The notes under the pieces were generated by a model. The model worked only from the letters and a program-made list of their open reading frames with translations. It had not been told where the DNA came from and made no database searches. The position numbers and the translations under genes are program-made. A stretch of DNA of 64,000 nucleotides from Phycisphaerales bacterium (GTDB lineage Bacteria > Planctomycetota > Phycisphaerae > Phycisphaerales > UBA1924). The number at the start of each line of letters is the position of its first letter. The first letter of the stretch is position 1. This document shows, piece after piece, positions 45,500 through 54,701 of the stretch. The stretch is taken from positions 19,781-83,780 of the forward strand of contig JACVCS010000003.1 in NCBI GenBank assembly GCA_016741915.1, read 5' to 3'.

Positions 45500-48400
45500 A
45501 TGAAGAGTGTGATCAACGGTTTGCGCGCTGCGCGGTGGTCGAACTTGGGCGCGGGGTGTGCGGTGGTTTCGGCGCTGGCGCTCACCCTCAGCGCCGGGGC
45601 TCAGACCCCGGTTCTTGTGAAGAACATCAATCTCACCGGCGGGCCCGCGTCAAGCCCTTCCACGGCCGTGCGCTGCGGGAGCAAGGCCTTCTTCACCGCT
45701 GACGACGGCGTGAACGGCGCAGAACTGTGGGTCACCGACGGCACGAGCGCCGGCACGGTGTTGGTCAAGGACATCCGCCCCGGTCTCAACGGCGCGTCGA
45801 TCTCCGGGATCACCAACCTCGACGATTCGCGCGTGATCTTCTCCGCGAACAACGGCGTCGACGGCAGCGAACTCTGGATCAGCGACGGCACCGACGCCGG
45901 CACCGCCAAGATCATCGAGATCAACCTCCTCGGCAACGCCTCGCCCGGCTCGATCACCAACATCGGCGGCGGCGTCTGCGTCTTCACCGCCAACGACGGC
46001 AACACCGGCATCGAAGTCTGGCGTACCAACGGCACCAGCGCCGGCACCTACCGCATCAGCGATATCGCCCTTGGCAGCACCAGCTCCAGCCCCTTCGGGT
46101 TCACCGTCTACAACGGCAAGGTCTACTTCCGCGCCACCGGCACCACCGGCGGCACCGAGCTCTACTCAACCGACGGCACCAACCTCGCCTCCACCGCGCT
46201 GGTGAAAGACATCAACACCACCAACAGCACCGCCCCCTCCAGCCCCGACAACTTCGTCGTCTTCAATTCCAAGCTCTACTTCACCGCCACCGACGGGCTC
46301 ACGGGCACCGAGCTCTGGACCACCGACGGCACCGCCGTGGGCACCGTGCAGGTCAAGGACATCCGCGCCGGTGCCAACAGCTCCAGCCCCACCGCGCTCA
46401 CGGTCTACAACGGGAAGATCTACTTCGCCGCCGACGACGCCACCAACGGCGTTGAACTCTGGTCCAGCGACGGCACCAACGCCGGCACCGTCCTGTTCGC
46501 CAACATCAACACCACCAGCCCCACCGCCTCGTCAAGCCCCACCGGCCTGCGCGTGGTCAACGGGCTGCTCACGTTCTCCGCTTCCGACGGCGTGCTCGGC
46601 ACCGAACTCTGGAAGTCCGACGGCACCCTCGCCGGCACATCCATCGTCAAGGACATCAGCCTGGGCATCGGCAGCTCCAGCCCCGTGAACTTCACTGTTG
46701 TGAATCTCACCGGTGTGGGCGAGCGGCTCTTCTTCTCCGGGACCACCAACGCCGAGGGGCAGGAACTGTGGGTCAGCGACGGCACCACCGCCGGCACGAT
46801 CCTCCTCCGCGATTCTCGCGTCGGCACCAGCAACGGCTCGCCCCTGGCCCTCATGGATTTCAACGGCGTGCTGCTCTGCTCGCTCGATGACTCCGTCGTC
46901 GGTCGCGAAATGTTCAAGAGCGACGGCACCGTCGTTGGCACCACGCTGCTGAAGGACATCCGCACCGGCACCGCGGGCAGCAGCCCCTCGAACCTTGGAG
47001 CCGTGGGCTCGTCGGTCTTCTTCCGCGCAACCGACGGCGTCAACGGCATCGAGCTCTGGAAATCCGACGGGACCGAGAGCGGCACGTACCTCGTCAAGGA
47101 CATCAACCCCGGCACCGGCGACAGCTTGGTCCAGAGCGTCGTCGACGCCAACGGCACCGCCTACTTCAACGCCAACGACGCCACCAACGGCGCCGAACTT
47201 TGGAAGTCCGACGGCACCAGCGCCGGCACGGTCATGGTCAAGGACCTCAACCCCGGTTCGCTGAGCTCCTCACCCTCGAACCTCGTCTGGACGGGCAGCG
47301 AGGTGGTCTTCGCCGCCTCCGACGGCACGGTGGGCAACGAACTGTTCAAGAGCGACGGCACGGTCGCGGGCACGCTGAACGCCGCGGACATTCAGGCTGG
47401 CCTCAGCAGCAGTACCCCGGGTGCGGGGATCCGCGTGGGCAACAAGGTCTTCTTCTCCGCCTTCACCAGCGCGCTGGGCACCGAGCTGTACGTGTACGAC
47501 GCCGGGACGGTGAGCCTTGTGAAGGACATCGCCGCGGGCACCAGCGGCTCGACGCCCAGCAACTTCGCCGTCTTGGGCGGGGTGCTGTACTTCGCCGCCA
47601 CCGACAACTCAGCCCTCGGCGGCGGACGCGAACTGTGGAAGTCCGACGGCACCAGCGCGGGCACCGTCCGCGTGAAGGACATCCGCCCCGGCACCACCGG
47701 CAGCGGTCCGCTGCAACTCACCACCGTCGGCAACAGAATCTTCTTCACCGCCAACGACGGGACCAACGGCGAAGAACTGTGGGTCACCGACGGCACCGAG
47801 GCCGGGACCGTCATGGTCAAGAACCTCGACGGCAGTTCCAGCAACAGTTCGCCCAGCAACCTGGTTGCCCTGAACGAAACCACGCTGCTCTTCTCGGGCA
47901 ATGCGGGAATCGCCACGGGCAGCGAGCTGTGGAGCAGCGACGGGACCAACGCCGGGACCGTGCTGGTCAAGGACATCAACCCCACCGGCGGCAGCTTCCC
48001 CGTCAACATGACGCCCGCCAACGGCAAGGTCTACTTCCAGGCCACCGACGGCACCACCGGCAGCGAGCTCTACGTCACCGACGGCACCACCAGCGGGACC
48101 AGCCAGGTCGCCAACATCAACCCCGTCGGCAGCAGCACCCCGCGGAACTTCAAACTCGCCGGCAGCAAACTCTTCTTCACGGCCGACAACGGCTCGGAAG
48201 GTGAAGAGCTCTGGGTGATCAACTTCGCCACCAGCGTCGCGGGCTGCAACCCCGCCGACATCGCCTGCGACGACGGCACGCCCCTCGCGGCCGCGCCGGG
48301 TTGCACCAACAGCACCAGCGGTCCGAACGAGGGTGACTACAACGCCTTCTTCGCCGCGGATGGGTTCTTCTTCCAAGCCGGTCAGGGTCTCGCCGCGGTT

Positions 48401-48529
48401 GGCGGAACGTGCGACATCGCCTGCGACGACGGCACCCCGCTCTCCGCCGCCCCCGGCTGCGTGAACAACGGCGTGAACGAGGGCGACTACAACTGCTTCT
48501 TCAACAACCTCTTCCTGCCGTGCATCTGA
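45500..48529 (+). CDS. secreted ELWxxDGT-repeat protein with dockerin-like C-terminus
   Basis: 1009 residues. The signal peptide (VVSALALTLSAGAQ, cleavage after SAGA near residue 34) leads into about 17-18 repeats of 45-55 residues. Each has a turn of the type ELWxxDGTxxGT followed by VKDI (for example ELWVTDGTSAGT, ELWKSDGTLAGT, ELWSSDGTNAGT); such repeats probably fold as a beta-propeller or solenoid. The last 95 residues contain two dockerin-like modules (CNPADIACDDG, NEGDYNAFF; CDIACDDG, NEGDYNCFF) matching the tail of the protein at 34605-36167. The ATG at 45500 has GGAGG 7 nt upstream. The protein is probably extracellular; ligand unknown. A strong terminator follows. Confidence 0.88.
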   Translation: MKSVINGLRAARWSNLGAGCAVVSALALTLSAGAQTPVLVKNINLTGGPASSPSTAVRCGSKAFFTADDGVNGAELWVTDGTSAGTVLVKDIRPGLNGASISGITNLDDSRVIFSANNGVDGSELWISDGTDAGTAKIIEINLLGNASPGSITNIGGGVCVFTANDGNTGIEVWRTNGTSAGTYRISDIALGSTSSSPFGFTVYNGKVYFRATGTTGGTELYSTDGTNLASTALVKDINTTNSTAPSSPDNFVVFNSKLYFTATDGLTGTELWTTDGTAVGTVQVKDIRAGANSSSPTALTVYNGKIYFAADDATNGVELWSSDGTNAGTVLFANINTTSPTASSSPTGLRVVNGLLTFSASDGVLGTELWKSDGTLAGTSIVKDISLGIGSSSPVNFTVVNLTGVGERLFFSGTTNAEGQELWVSDGTTAGTILLRDSRVGTSNGSPLALMDFNGVLLCSLDDSVVGREMFKSDGTVVGTTLLKDIRTGTAGSSPSNLGAVGSSVFFRATDGVNGIELWKSDGTESGTYLVKDINPGTGDSLVQSVVDANGTAYFNANDATNGAELWKSDGTSAGTVMVKDLNPGSLSSSPSNLVWTGSEVVFAASDGTVGNELFKSDGTVAGTLNAADIQAGLSSSTPGAGIRVGNKVFFSAFTSALGTELYVYDAGTVSLVKDIAAGTSGSTPSNFAVLGGVLYFAATDNSALGGGRELWKSDGTSAGTVRVKDIRPGTTGSGPLQLTTVGNRIFFTANDGTNGEELWVTDGTEAGTVMVKNLDGSSSNSSPSNLVALNETTLLFSGNAGIATGSELWSSDGTNAGTVLVKDINPTGGSFPVNMTPANGKVYFQATDGTTGSELYVTDGTTSGTSQVANINPVGSSTPRNFKLAGSKLFFTADNGSEGEELWVINFATSVAGCNPADIACDDGTPLAAAPGCTNSTSGPNEGDYNAFFAADGFFFQAGQGLAAVGGTCDIACDDGTPLSAAPGCVNNGVNEGDYNCFFNNLFLPCI

Positions 48530-48620
48530 GATCACCGAAGGTTTGTGATTGAGATGGGCTTCGGTTGATCCTTCGATTTGCTGATCTTCCGATACCGGCT
48601 GAGAAACGCGAGTTATGGTG

Positions 48621-48656
48621 AAACCCCCGGTCCGGTCGGATCGGGGGTTTTCGTTT
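48621..48656 (+). terminator. rho-independent terminator after the ELWxxDGT gene
   Basis: AAACCCCCG at 48621-48629 pairs with CGGGGGTTT at 48642-48650 (9-bp stem, 12-nt loop). It is followed by TCGTTTC, about 90 nt after the stop. Confidence 0.8.
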
Positions 48657-48753
48657 CTCCGTAGATGCGGAAGTTCAGTCATGGCGGCTGAGCTACGCTT
48701 CCGCCGAAGCACCGGGTGAAGAGTTTCAGGCGCGAGCAAGCGAGCCGACGAGC

Positions 48754-49578
48754 GTGGACGAACGGGTCAAATCACCAACCAGCGAGGCATCAACACCCCA
48801 AACAGGTGGTCAGCAGGGTGATTCGTTGCCGTCGTCGTCGAGCGAACCGGTGGATTACAAGGGGATCGCGAAGAAGACGTTCCCGGCGCTCATCATGGCC
48901 GCGGGCGCGGCGTTGCTGACGCCGATCGGCTCGCTGGTGCTTTTCTGGCACATGAACGAAGCCTCGGACTGGCTGAACAGCCACGGGGACATGGCCTTTG
49001 CGATCTTCGCCATCGGGTTCGGTCTGGCGGCGGGGTTCGCGTGCTTGCCGACGTACGCCGCGAGCATCCTGGGCGGGTGGGCGCTGGGTTTTCAGCTCGG
49101 CTTCCCCGCGGCGATGGTGGGCTTCACGCTCGGGGCGATCATCGGCTACGGCGTCTCGCGTCTGGTGGTGCGATCACGGGTCGAGAGCGTGGTGGAGAGC
49201 AGGCCTGAATGGCGGGCCGTGCGCGACGCGATGGTGGGCCAAGGGTTCTGGCGGACGTTCCTGATCGTGACGCTTGTGCGTGTGCCGCCGTCGTCGCCCT
49301 TCGCGATTACGAATCTGGTGATGGCGTCGGTGCAGGCCCGGTTGCTGCCGTTCATGCTGGGGACGCTGGTGGGGATGGCCCCGCGGACGGGGCTGGTGGT
49401 CTATCTGTCGGTGCTGGCGCACGAAAAGTACAAGACCGCGAAAGAAGCGGCCAACAACACGCCGGGGTGGTACGTCCCGGTTGGGATTGCTTTGGGTGTG
49501 ATCGTGCTGGTGGTGCTGGGGATCATCGCCAAGAGCGCGCTCCGCCGCGTGACGCAGGTTCAACCCGCGAAGGCGTAG
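48754..49578 (+). CDS. VTT-domain (TVP38/TMEM64-like) membrane protein
   Basis: 274 residues, five to six transmembrane segments. A 40-residue Ser/Gln-rich cytoplasmic N-terminus comes first. The VTT core is recognisable as GFACLPTYAASILGGWALGFQLGFPAAMVGFTLGAIIGYGVSR followed by LVRVPPSSPFAITNLVMA and LLPFMLGTLVGMAPRTGLVVYLS. The domain is found in DedA and TMEM64 proteins thought to move lipids or ions; the substrate is not known. The start is a GTG at 48754. A TACGCT box lies 54 nt upstream. Confidence 0.83.
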   Translation: MDERVKSPTSEASTPQTGGQQGDSLPSSSSEPVDYKGIAKKTFPALIMAAGAALLTPIGSLVLFWHMNEASDWLNSHGDMAFAIFAIGFGLAAGFACLPTYAASILGGWALGFQLGFPAAMVGFTLGAIIGYGVSRLVVRSRVESVVESRPEWRAVRDAMVGQGFWRTFLIVTLVRVPPSSPFAITNLVMASVQARLLPFMLGTLVGMAPRTGLVVYLSVLAHEKYKTAKEAANNTPGWYVPVGIALGVIVLVVLGIIAKSALRRVTQVQPAKA

Positions 49579-49602
49579 AACGGTGCGCGGCGACGTCAAC
49601 AG

Positions 49603-50004
49603 TTACGGGAGGTAGGAGAAGCCCACCACGCCGTCGGCGTTGGCGGTGACTTTCACGGTCTTGGTGTAAACGCGAGTCTTGTAGACCGCGCGGACCTGAT
49701 ACTCGCCCGGCTGAAGGTTTGGCAGCCGAAGTACCGCGCCGTCCAGCGGCACCGAGTTCGCTTTGCTCGTCCCCGGCGCGACGACGAAGACACTCCAGTT
49801 CGGCCAACTGTTCTCCGGATCAATCGTGATCACCAGCCCGGTGCGATATCCGAGCGAGGGCGGCTCGGGCGAGCGTCGCGGCGGGGTCAGCGGCGCGCCC
49901 ACCGCCGACATGGGCAGCGCCATCGAGAATGCCAGAGCCCCGAGGCTCAGCAAGCCCAGCCCAACGATCAGCGAACGTGACGGACGACGGGGTGCGGTGC
50001 TCAT
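49603..50004 (-). CDS. small exported or membrane-anchored hypothetical protein
   Basis: 133 residues. An N-terminal hydrophobic segment (SLIVGLGLLSLGALAFSMALP, residues about 11-31) looks like a signal peptide or anchor. The rest is a small beta-rich domain (VLRLPNLQPGEYQVRAVYKTRVYTKTVKV) in the manner of a carboxypeptidase-regulatory/PEGA-like domain, but I cannot assign it firmly. The ATG at 50004 has GGAG 8 nt upstream. The upstream frame to 50307 is antisense to the next gene. It is convergent with the VTT gene. Confidence 0.65.
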   Translation of the reverse strand: MSTAPRRPSRSLIVGLGLLSLGALAFSMALPMSAVGAPLTPPRRSPEPPSLGYRTGLVITIDPENSWPNWSVFVVAPGTSKANSVPLDGAVLRLPNLQPGEYQVRAVYKTRVYTKTVKVTANADGVVGFSYLP

Positions 50005-50210
50005 GGTCGTTGCTCCGGGCGTCGAGGGGTTTGTTGGTGAACGCTCACCGTGCCGGTTGATTGGCACTGTTGACGCCCTCAACCGGATGCTCGCTGGGTG
50101 GCGGACCACGCGCCGGATGTGTGCGGAATCGGGGAAGTTCCCGATTCCCACGCGATTCAGGGGTGAACCCGCGCTCTGTGCAGAAAACCCGCGCGATGCG
50201 GGCGGCTCGG

Positions 50211-50216
50211 TACACT
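50211..50216 (+). promoter_or_regulatory. candidate -10 box of the prolyl oligopeptidase gene (leaderless)
   Basis: TACACT ends 6 nt before the ATG at 50223. The box decides that start over in-frame ATGs at 50061 and nearby. Confidence 0.55.
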
Positions 50217-50222
50217 GACGCG

Positions 50223-52505
50223 ATGAACACCCAAGCCGAGCGTCGCGGTTCTTCTGCGTTTGTGCACGCTTTCCTGCCGAGCAGGAAGCACCTGAATCTG
50301 TTGGCACGCGCGGGCTTGGCGGGCGCGATGGTCATCAGCGGCTCCTTGGGTTTGGTTGCGTGCGCGGGGCGAAATCACTCCGAGACGTCGGCGCCTCTGA
50401 TTGAGCCCGCGACGCCCAAGCGGCCGGTGACCGACACGTACCACGGCGTGACCGTCACCGAGAACTACCGCTGGCTTGAGGACCCGGCCGGCGCGGCTGT
50501 GCGGCCGTGGATCGATGCGCAGAACGAACTGACGCGTGCGAGCCTGAGCGCCTTTCCGGGGCGTGCGAGCATCGAGGCGCGCGTGAAGGAGATTCTCTCC
50601 GCACCCACCACGCGCTGGCTGGATGCGCACGTGCTCAGCAGCGGGAAGGTGCTGGCGGTGAAGCTCCAGCCCCCCGCACAGCAGCCCGTGCTGGTGGTGC
50701 TGAACAGTTTGAATGATGCCGCTTCGCAGCGTGTGCTGGTTGATCCCAACGCCATCGACGGCGGCGCGACGACGATGGACTGGCACATCGCCTCGCCCGA
50801 CGGGCGCTTCGTTGCGGTGTCGCTGAGCAAGGGCGGGACGGAGTCGGGCGATGTGCACGTCTACGACGTTGCCACGGGCAAGCGCGTGGACGAGATCGTC
50901 CCGCGTGTGCAGGGCGGCACCGCCGGCGGCTCGCTGGCGTGGTTCCCCGATAGCACCGGGTTCTACTACACCCGATACCCGCGCGCGGGCGAACGCGCCG
51001 GCGAGGATATGAACTTTTACATGCAACTCTGGTCGCGCAAGCTCGGCACACCCCTGAGCAGCGACAAATACGAGACGGGCAAGGAACTGCCCCGGATCGC
51101 GGAGATCACCGTGCAGGTGCTCAAGTCGAAGTCCGCGTTCAACGGCTCGGCCCTGGCAACAGTTCAGAAAGGCGACGGCGGCGAGTTCATCTTTTTCCTG
51201 CGCTCGCCCAAAAACGGCGCGTGGACGCAGATCGCGCAGTACGAGGACCGGATCGTGCAAGCCGAGTTCGGGCCCGACGACGCGGTCTACCTCATCAGCC
51301 GAAAGGACGCGCCGCGTGGCAAGCTGCTGCGCATGACCCTCGACGCGCCGACGCTCGCCAGCGCCAAGACGATCATCCCCGAGGGCAAGGACACGCTCGT
51401 CAGCGGCTTCGGCGAGGACACGGGCAATCTCGTCATCACCGATTCGCTGATCTACGCGCTCTACCAGCTCGGCGGGCCCAGCGAGGTCCGCGCGTTCGAT
51501 CACACCGGCAAGCCGATGAGTAAACCCAAGCAGCTCGATATCGCCGCCGCGGGCGGGCTGCATGAGCTCGAGGGCGATCGCCTGCTCTTCAATCAGGTCT
51601 CGTACGTTGCGCCCTCCGCGTGGTACGTCTATGACCCGAAGACCAACCAGACCGCGCGCACAGGCCTCGCGACCACGTCGCCCGTGAGCTTCGACGACTA
51701 CGAAGTCGTCCGCGAGATGGCCACCAGCAAAGACGGCACGCAAGTCCCTGTCAACATCGTCCGCAGGAAGGGCATGGCAACGTACATGAACTCGCCGGCC
51801 CTGCTGACGGGGTACGGCGGCTACGGCATCAGCCGCGAACCGGCCTTCAGGCCAGTCAACATCGCGCTGCTGGAGCGCGGGTTCATTTGGGCCGAGGCGA
51901 ACATCCGCGGCGGCGGCGAGTTCGGCGACCGCTGGCACCGTGAAGGCGCGCTGACGAAGAAGCAGAACGTCTTTGATGACTTCATCGCCGCGGGCGAGCA
52001 CCTGATCAAACGCAACTACACGAACCCGCAGATGCTCGCGATCGAAGGCGGCAGCAACGGCGGCTTGCTCGTGGGTGCCACGCTCGTGCAGCGCCCGGAC
52101 CTCGTCCGCGCGGTGGTCGGGCACGTGGGGATCTACGACATGCTCCGTGTTGAGCTTTCGCCCAACGGCGCTTTCAATGTGCCGGAGTTCGGAACGGTGA
52201 AGGACCCCGAGCAGTTCAAGGCGTTGTACGCGTATTCGCCCTATCACAACGTCACCGACGCGGTGTACCCCGCGACGCTGCTGCTGACGGGGATGAACGA
52301 CCCGCGTGTGGATGCGATGCAGTCGCGGAAGTTCGCCGCGAGATTGCAGGAGGCGGCACGAACGGTGAAAGGCGCACGCCCGGTGCTGCTGCGGACGAGT
52401 TTCGACAGCGGGCACGGCATGGGCACGCCCCTGAACGAGCGCATCGCCCAGACGGTCGACGTGCACACGTTCCTGTGCTGGCAACTGGGTGTCAAGGTTC
52501 AGTAA
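50223..52505 (+). CDS. prolyl oligopeptidase (S9A) lipoprotein
   Basis: 760-residue serine peptidase cleaving short proline-containing peptides. An N-terminal signal ends in a lipobox (SLGLVACAG, Cys near residue 43), so it is probably membrane-anchored outside the cytoplasm. The propeller begins with YHGVTVTENYRWLEDP near residue 64, and the catalytic domain contains GGYGG-type sequence (GYGGYGISREPAF). The triad is S611 in GGSNGG, D693 in NDPRVD and H731 in DSGHG. The length is normal for the family (about 700) plus the lipoprotein signal. metallophosphatase and this gene each appear to have their own leaderless promoter. Confidence 0.94.
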   Translation: MNTQAERRGSSAFVHAFLPSRKHLNLLARAGLAGAMVISGSLGLVACAGRNHSETSAPLIEPATPKRPVTDTYHGVTVTENYRWLEDPAGAAVRPWIDAQNELTRASLSAFPGRASIEARVKEILSAPTTRWLDAHVLSSGKVLAVKLQPPAQQPVLVVLNSLNDAASQRVLVDPNAIDGGATTMDWHIASPDGRFVAVSLSKGGTESGDVHVYDVATGKRVDEIVPRVQGGTAGGSLAWFPDSTGFYYTRYPRAGERAGEDMNFYMQLWSRKLGTPLSSDKYETGKELPRIAEITVQVLKSKSAFNGSALATVQKGDGGEFIFFLRSPKNGAWTQIAQYEDRIVQAEFGPDDAVYLISRKDAPRGKLLRMTLDAPTLASAKTIIPEGKDTLVSGFGEDTGNLVITDSLIYALYQLGGPSEVRAFDHTGKPMSKPKQLDIAAAGGLHELEGDRLLFNQVSYVAPSAWYVYDPKTNQTARTGLATTSPVSFDDYEVVREMATSKDGTQVPVNIVRRKGMATYMNSPALLTGYGGYGISREPAFRPVNIALLERGFIWAEANIRGGGEFGDRWHREGALTKKQNVFDDFIAAGEHLIKRNYTNPQMLAIEGGSNGGLLVGATLVQRPDLVRAVVGHVGIYDMLRVELSPNGAFNVPEFGTVKDPEQFKALYAYSPYHNVTDAVYPATLLLTGMNDPRVDAMQSRKFAARLQEAARTVKGARPVLLRTSFDSGHGMGTPLNERIAQTVDVHTFLCWQLGVKVQ

Positions 52506-52542
52506 GCCCGCGGCGAGTTGACGGGAAAACAGGGTTGAACGG

Positions 52543-52572
52543 TTGAGCAGGCCGGTACGTGCGCGGTAGGCT
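52543..52572 (+). promoter_or_regulatory. promoter of the phosphoesterase gene (leaderless)
   Basis: TTGAGC (52543-52548), an 18-nt spacer and TAGGCT (52567-52572), ending 6 nt before the ATG at 52579. Confidence 0.55.
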
Positions 52573-52578
52573 GTACGT

Positions 52579-53781
52579 ATGAGCCATGAGCACACCGAGC
52601 CGACGATGAGCGACGATCGCCCGACCGTACCCGGAGCCAACGCGGATGCCATGAGCAGCGGCGCGAGCGCGTTGCCGCCGATGGTTGATGGAACCGAATG
52701 GTCACGGCGTGATCTGTTGCGACTGGGCGGCGTGGGCGCGCTGATGGCGGCCGCAGGCTCGCTGACAGGGTGCAAGACCCGGCTGATCCACCTCGACGAG
52801 CGCGAGACGCTGCCGCTGACGGGCGCGCCGCTCGCCGGCCCGCGACCGAGCGGCGCTTTCCGTCTCGTGCACTTCACCGACATCCACATCAAGCCCGAGC
52901 ACAACGCCGAGCAAGGCACCCGCACCGCCCTGCGTCACGTGCGCCAGACCGCCCCCGACGCGCAGCTCCTGATCACCGGCGGCGACCTGCTCATGGACGC
53001 CATGGACCAGACCAAGGAACGCACCAGCGAGTACTGGTCGATTTTTCAGCGCGTGCTCAAGGACGAATGGAAAGGCCCCGTCGAGCACTGCATCGGCAAC
53101 CACGACATCTGGGGCTGGGGCAAAGAGAAGAGCAAAACCACCGGCAGCGAACCCCTCTGGGGCAAAAAGTGGTGGATGCAGATGGTCAACAAGCAGCGCA
53201 CCTACGGCAGCTTCGACCAGGGCCCCTGGCACATCGTCATTCTCGATTCGGTGCAGCCCTATCTCGACGGCTATCAGGGTGGGCTCGACGAAGAACAGTT
53301 CGCCTGGCTGGAGAACGACCTCGCCAACGTCGCACCGGGGCGCTTCACGCTCATCGTCTCGCACATCCCGATCCTCAGCATGGGCATGATCGACTGTGAT
53401 GCACGCAAACCGCCGGAGCCCGGCCCGCGGCGCGAGGGGTTCCACATCGGCATCGGCGCGATCATGATGGACGCGCACCGCCTGTTGCGGCTCTTCCAGA
53501 AGCACCCGCACGTGAAGGCCTGCCTCAGCGGGCACATCCACATCGTCGAGCACCTGCGATACCTCGGGATCGACTTCTTCTGTTCGGGCGCGGTCTGCGG
53601 CATGTGGTGGCGCGACTTTGCCGCGAATCGCGAGTTCATGACCAAGCGGCACCGCCAGGGCGATGTGCCGGTGGAGCTGCGCCCCGCGCGGGCCGACCCG
53701 GGGTACGCGGTGGTTGATCTGCATCCCGACGGGCGCGTGACGAGCGTGTATCACACCTTCGCGTGGACGCCCTCGAAGTAA
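52579..53781 (+). CDS. Tat-exported calcineurin-like phosphoesterase
   Basis: 400 residues. The N-terminal SRRDLLRLGGVGALMAAAGS is a twin-arginine signal, followed by a lipobox (SLTGC), so it is probably a Tat-exported lipoprotein. The metallophosphoesterase ligands are in order: HFTDIH (near 97), GGDLLMD (near 135), GNHD (near 173), SHIP (near 258) and GHIH (near 317), enough for a two-metal site. The substrate is unknown; the family includes phosphatases, nucleotidases and phosphodiesterases. The ATG at 52579 has a -35/-10 pair just upstream. It is convergent with ubiX. Confidence 0.9.
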   Translation: MSHEHTEPTMSDDRPTVPGANADAMSSGASALPPMVDGTEWSRRDLLRLGGVGALMAAAGSLTGCKTRLIHLDERETLPLTGAPLAGPRPSGAFRLVHFTDIHIKPEHNAEQGTRTALRHVRQTAPDAQLLITGGDLLMDAMDQTKERTSEYWSIFQRVLKDEWKGPVEHCIGNHDIWGWGKEKSKTTGSEPLWGKKWWMQMVNKQRTYGSFDQGPWHIVILDSVQPYLDGYQGGLDEEQFAWLENDLANVAPGRFTLIVSHIPILSMGMIDCDARKPPEPGPRREGFHIGIGAIMMDAHRLLRLFQKHPHVKACLSGHIHIVEHLRYLGIDFFCSGAVCGMWWRDFAANREFMTKRHRQGDVPVELRPARADPGYAVVDLHPDGRVTSVYHTFAWTPSK

Positions 53782-53799
53782 CGTCGTTCGCCAGCGGCA

Positions 53800-54609
53800 T
53801 CAGCCGCCGGTGCTGTCGGATCCGCCCCCGCGGCCGCGCTTGATCTCGGCCTTGCGGTCGGCCCAGCGCACCTTCAGCCTGTGCTCAATCTTCAGCAGGT
53901 CCAGACATTTGCCCACGACGAAATCAACGATCTCGTCGATGCTCCGCGGCAGCAGATAGAACCCCGGGTTCGCGGGCGCGACGATCCCGCCCGCGAGCGT
54001 CACCTGGCGCATGTTTTCAATATCGATCAGGCTCAGGGGCGATTCGCGGTGCACGAGCACAAGCGTTCGGCGTTCCTTCAGCGTCACCATCGCCGCCCGC
54101 GCCAGCAGGTTGCTCCCCGAGCCTGTGGCGATGTACCCAAGGGCCGTGCTCGAGCACGGGATCACCACCATGCCGTCGTGATGGAACGAGCCCGAGGCGA
54201 TCACCGCGCCGACGTCCTTGTGCGGGTGCACGAAGAATCGGCTCTGCATCTGCTTGAGCTCCGCCGCCGGCACGTCCTGCTTTAGGCTCGGGCACAGCTC
54301 AGCGAGATCAAGACGGGTGATGTTCAGTTCATCGTGCAGAAGCTGCCGCCCGTATTCGGTTGCGACCAGGTGCACCTCGTGCCCCAGCAGCATGAGCTGC
54401 TCGACCAGTCGCGTGGCGTACGCGGCGCCGCTGGCACCGGAGATCCCGACGACGACGCGCTTTCGGCCGTTGGTTGCGGCGTAGGTGGGGGTGGGGGGGG
54501 TGGAGGTGGCGGAAGGTGAAGCCTGGACCTCTTCGCTGCTCGTGCGTGAGCGGCGTGGCTTGGACTTCCCTGCACCCGTTGCGGATCGATCGGCGCGCGT
54601 GCTGCCCAT
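53800..54609 (-). CDS. ubiX: flavin prenyltransferase UbiX
   Basis: Makes prenylated FMN, cofactor of UbiD-type decarboxylases. VVVGISGASGAAYATRL (near residue 53), the FMN-site region HHDGMVVIPCSSTALGYIATGSGSNLLARAA, and the C-terminal LAGGIVAPANPGFYLLPRS match the UbiX/Pad family. At 269 residues it carries an N-terminal extension of about 48 residues rich in Ser/Thr/Pro/Lys that the family lacks; part of it is coded by a G-rich tract on the opposite strand. Because MqnA is present, a likely partner is the futalosine-pathway decarboxylase rather than ubiquinone synthesis; that is inference. Convergent with the phosphoesterase gene. Confidence 0.92.
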   Translation of the reverse strand: MGSTRADRSATGAGKSKPRRSRTSSEEVQASPSATSTPPTPTYAATNGRKRVVVGISGASGAAYATRLVEQLMLLGHEVHLVATEYGRQLLHDELNITRLDLAELCPSLKQDVPAAELKQMQSRFFVHPHKDVGAVIASGSFHHDGMVVIPCSSTALGYIATGSGSNLLARAAMVTLKERRTLVLVHRESPLSLIDIENMRQVTLAGGIVAPANPGFYLLPRSIDEIVDFVVGKCLDLLKIEHRLKVRWADRKAEIKRGRGGGSDSTGG

Positions 54610-54701
54610 GGTGTTTCGGCTCGTGAAAAGAAGGAACCGTTGGCGGCGAGGGGTGTGTGCTTCCCTCGATGAACGGCGATCGCCGCGGAAGGCGGAGAGG
54701 C

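Noticed and set aside
50157..52925. 922-codon open frame opposite the prolyl oligopeptidase and phosphoesterase genes
   Set aside because: It spans two real genes antisense, is Arg/His-rich and has no recognisable motif.
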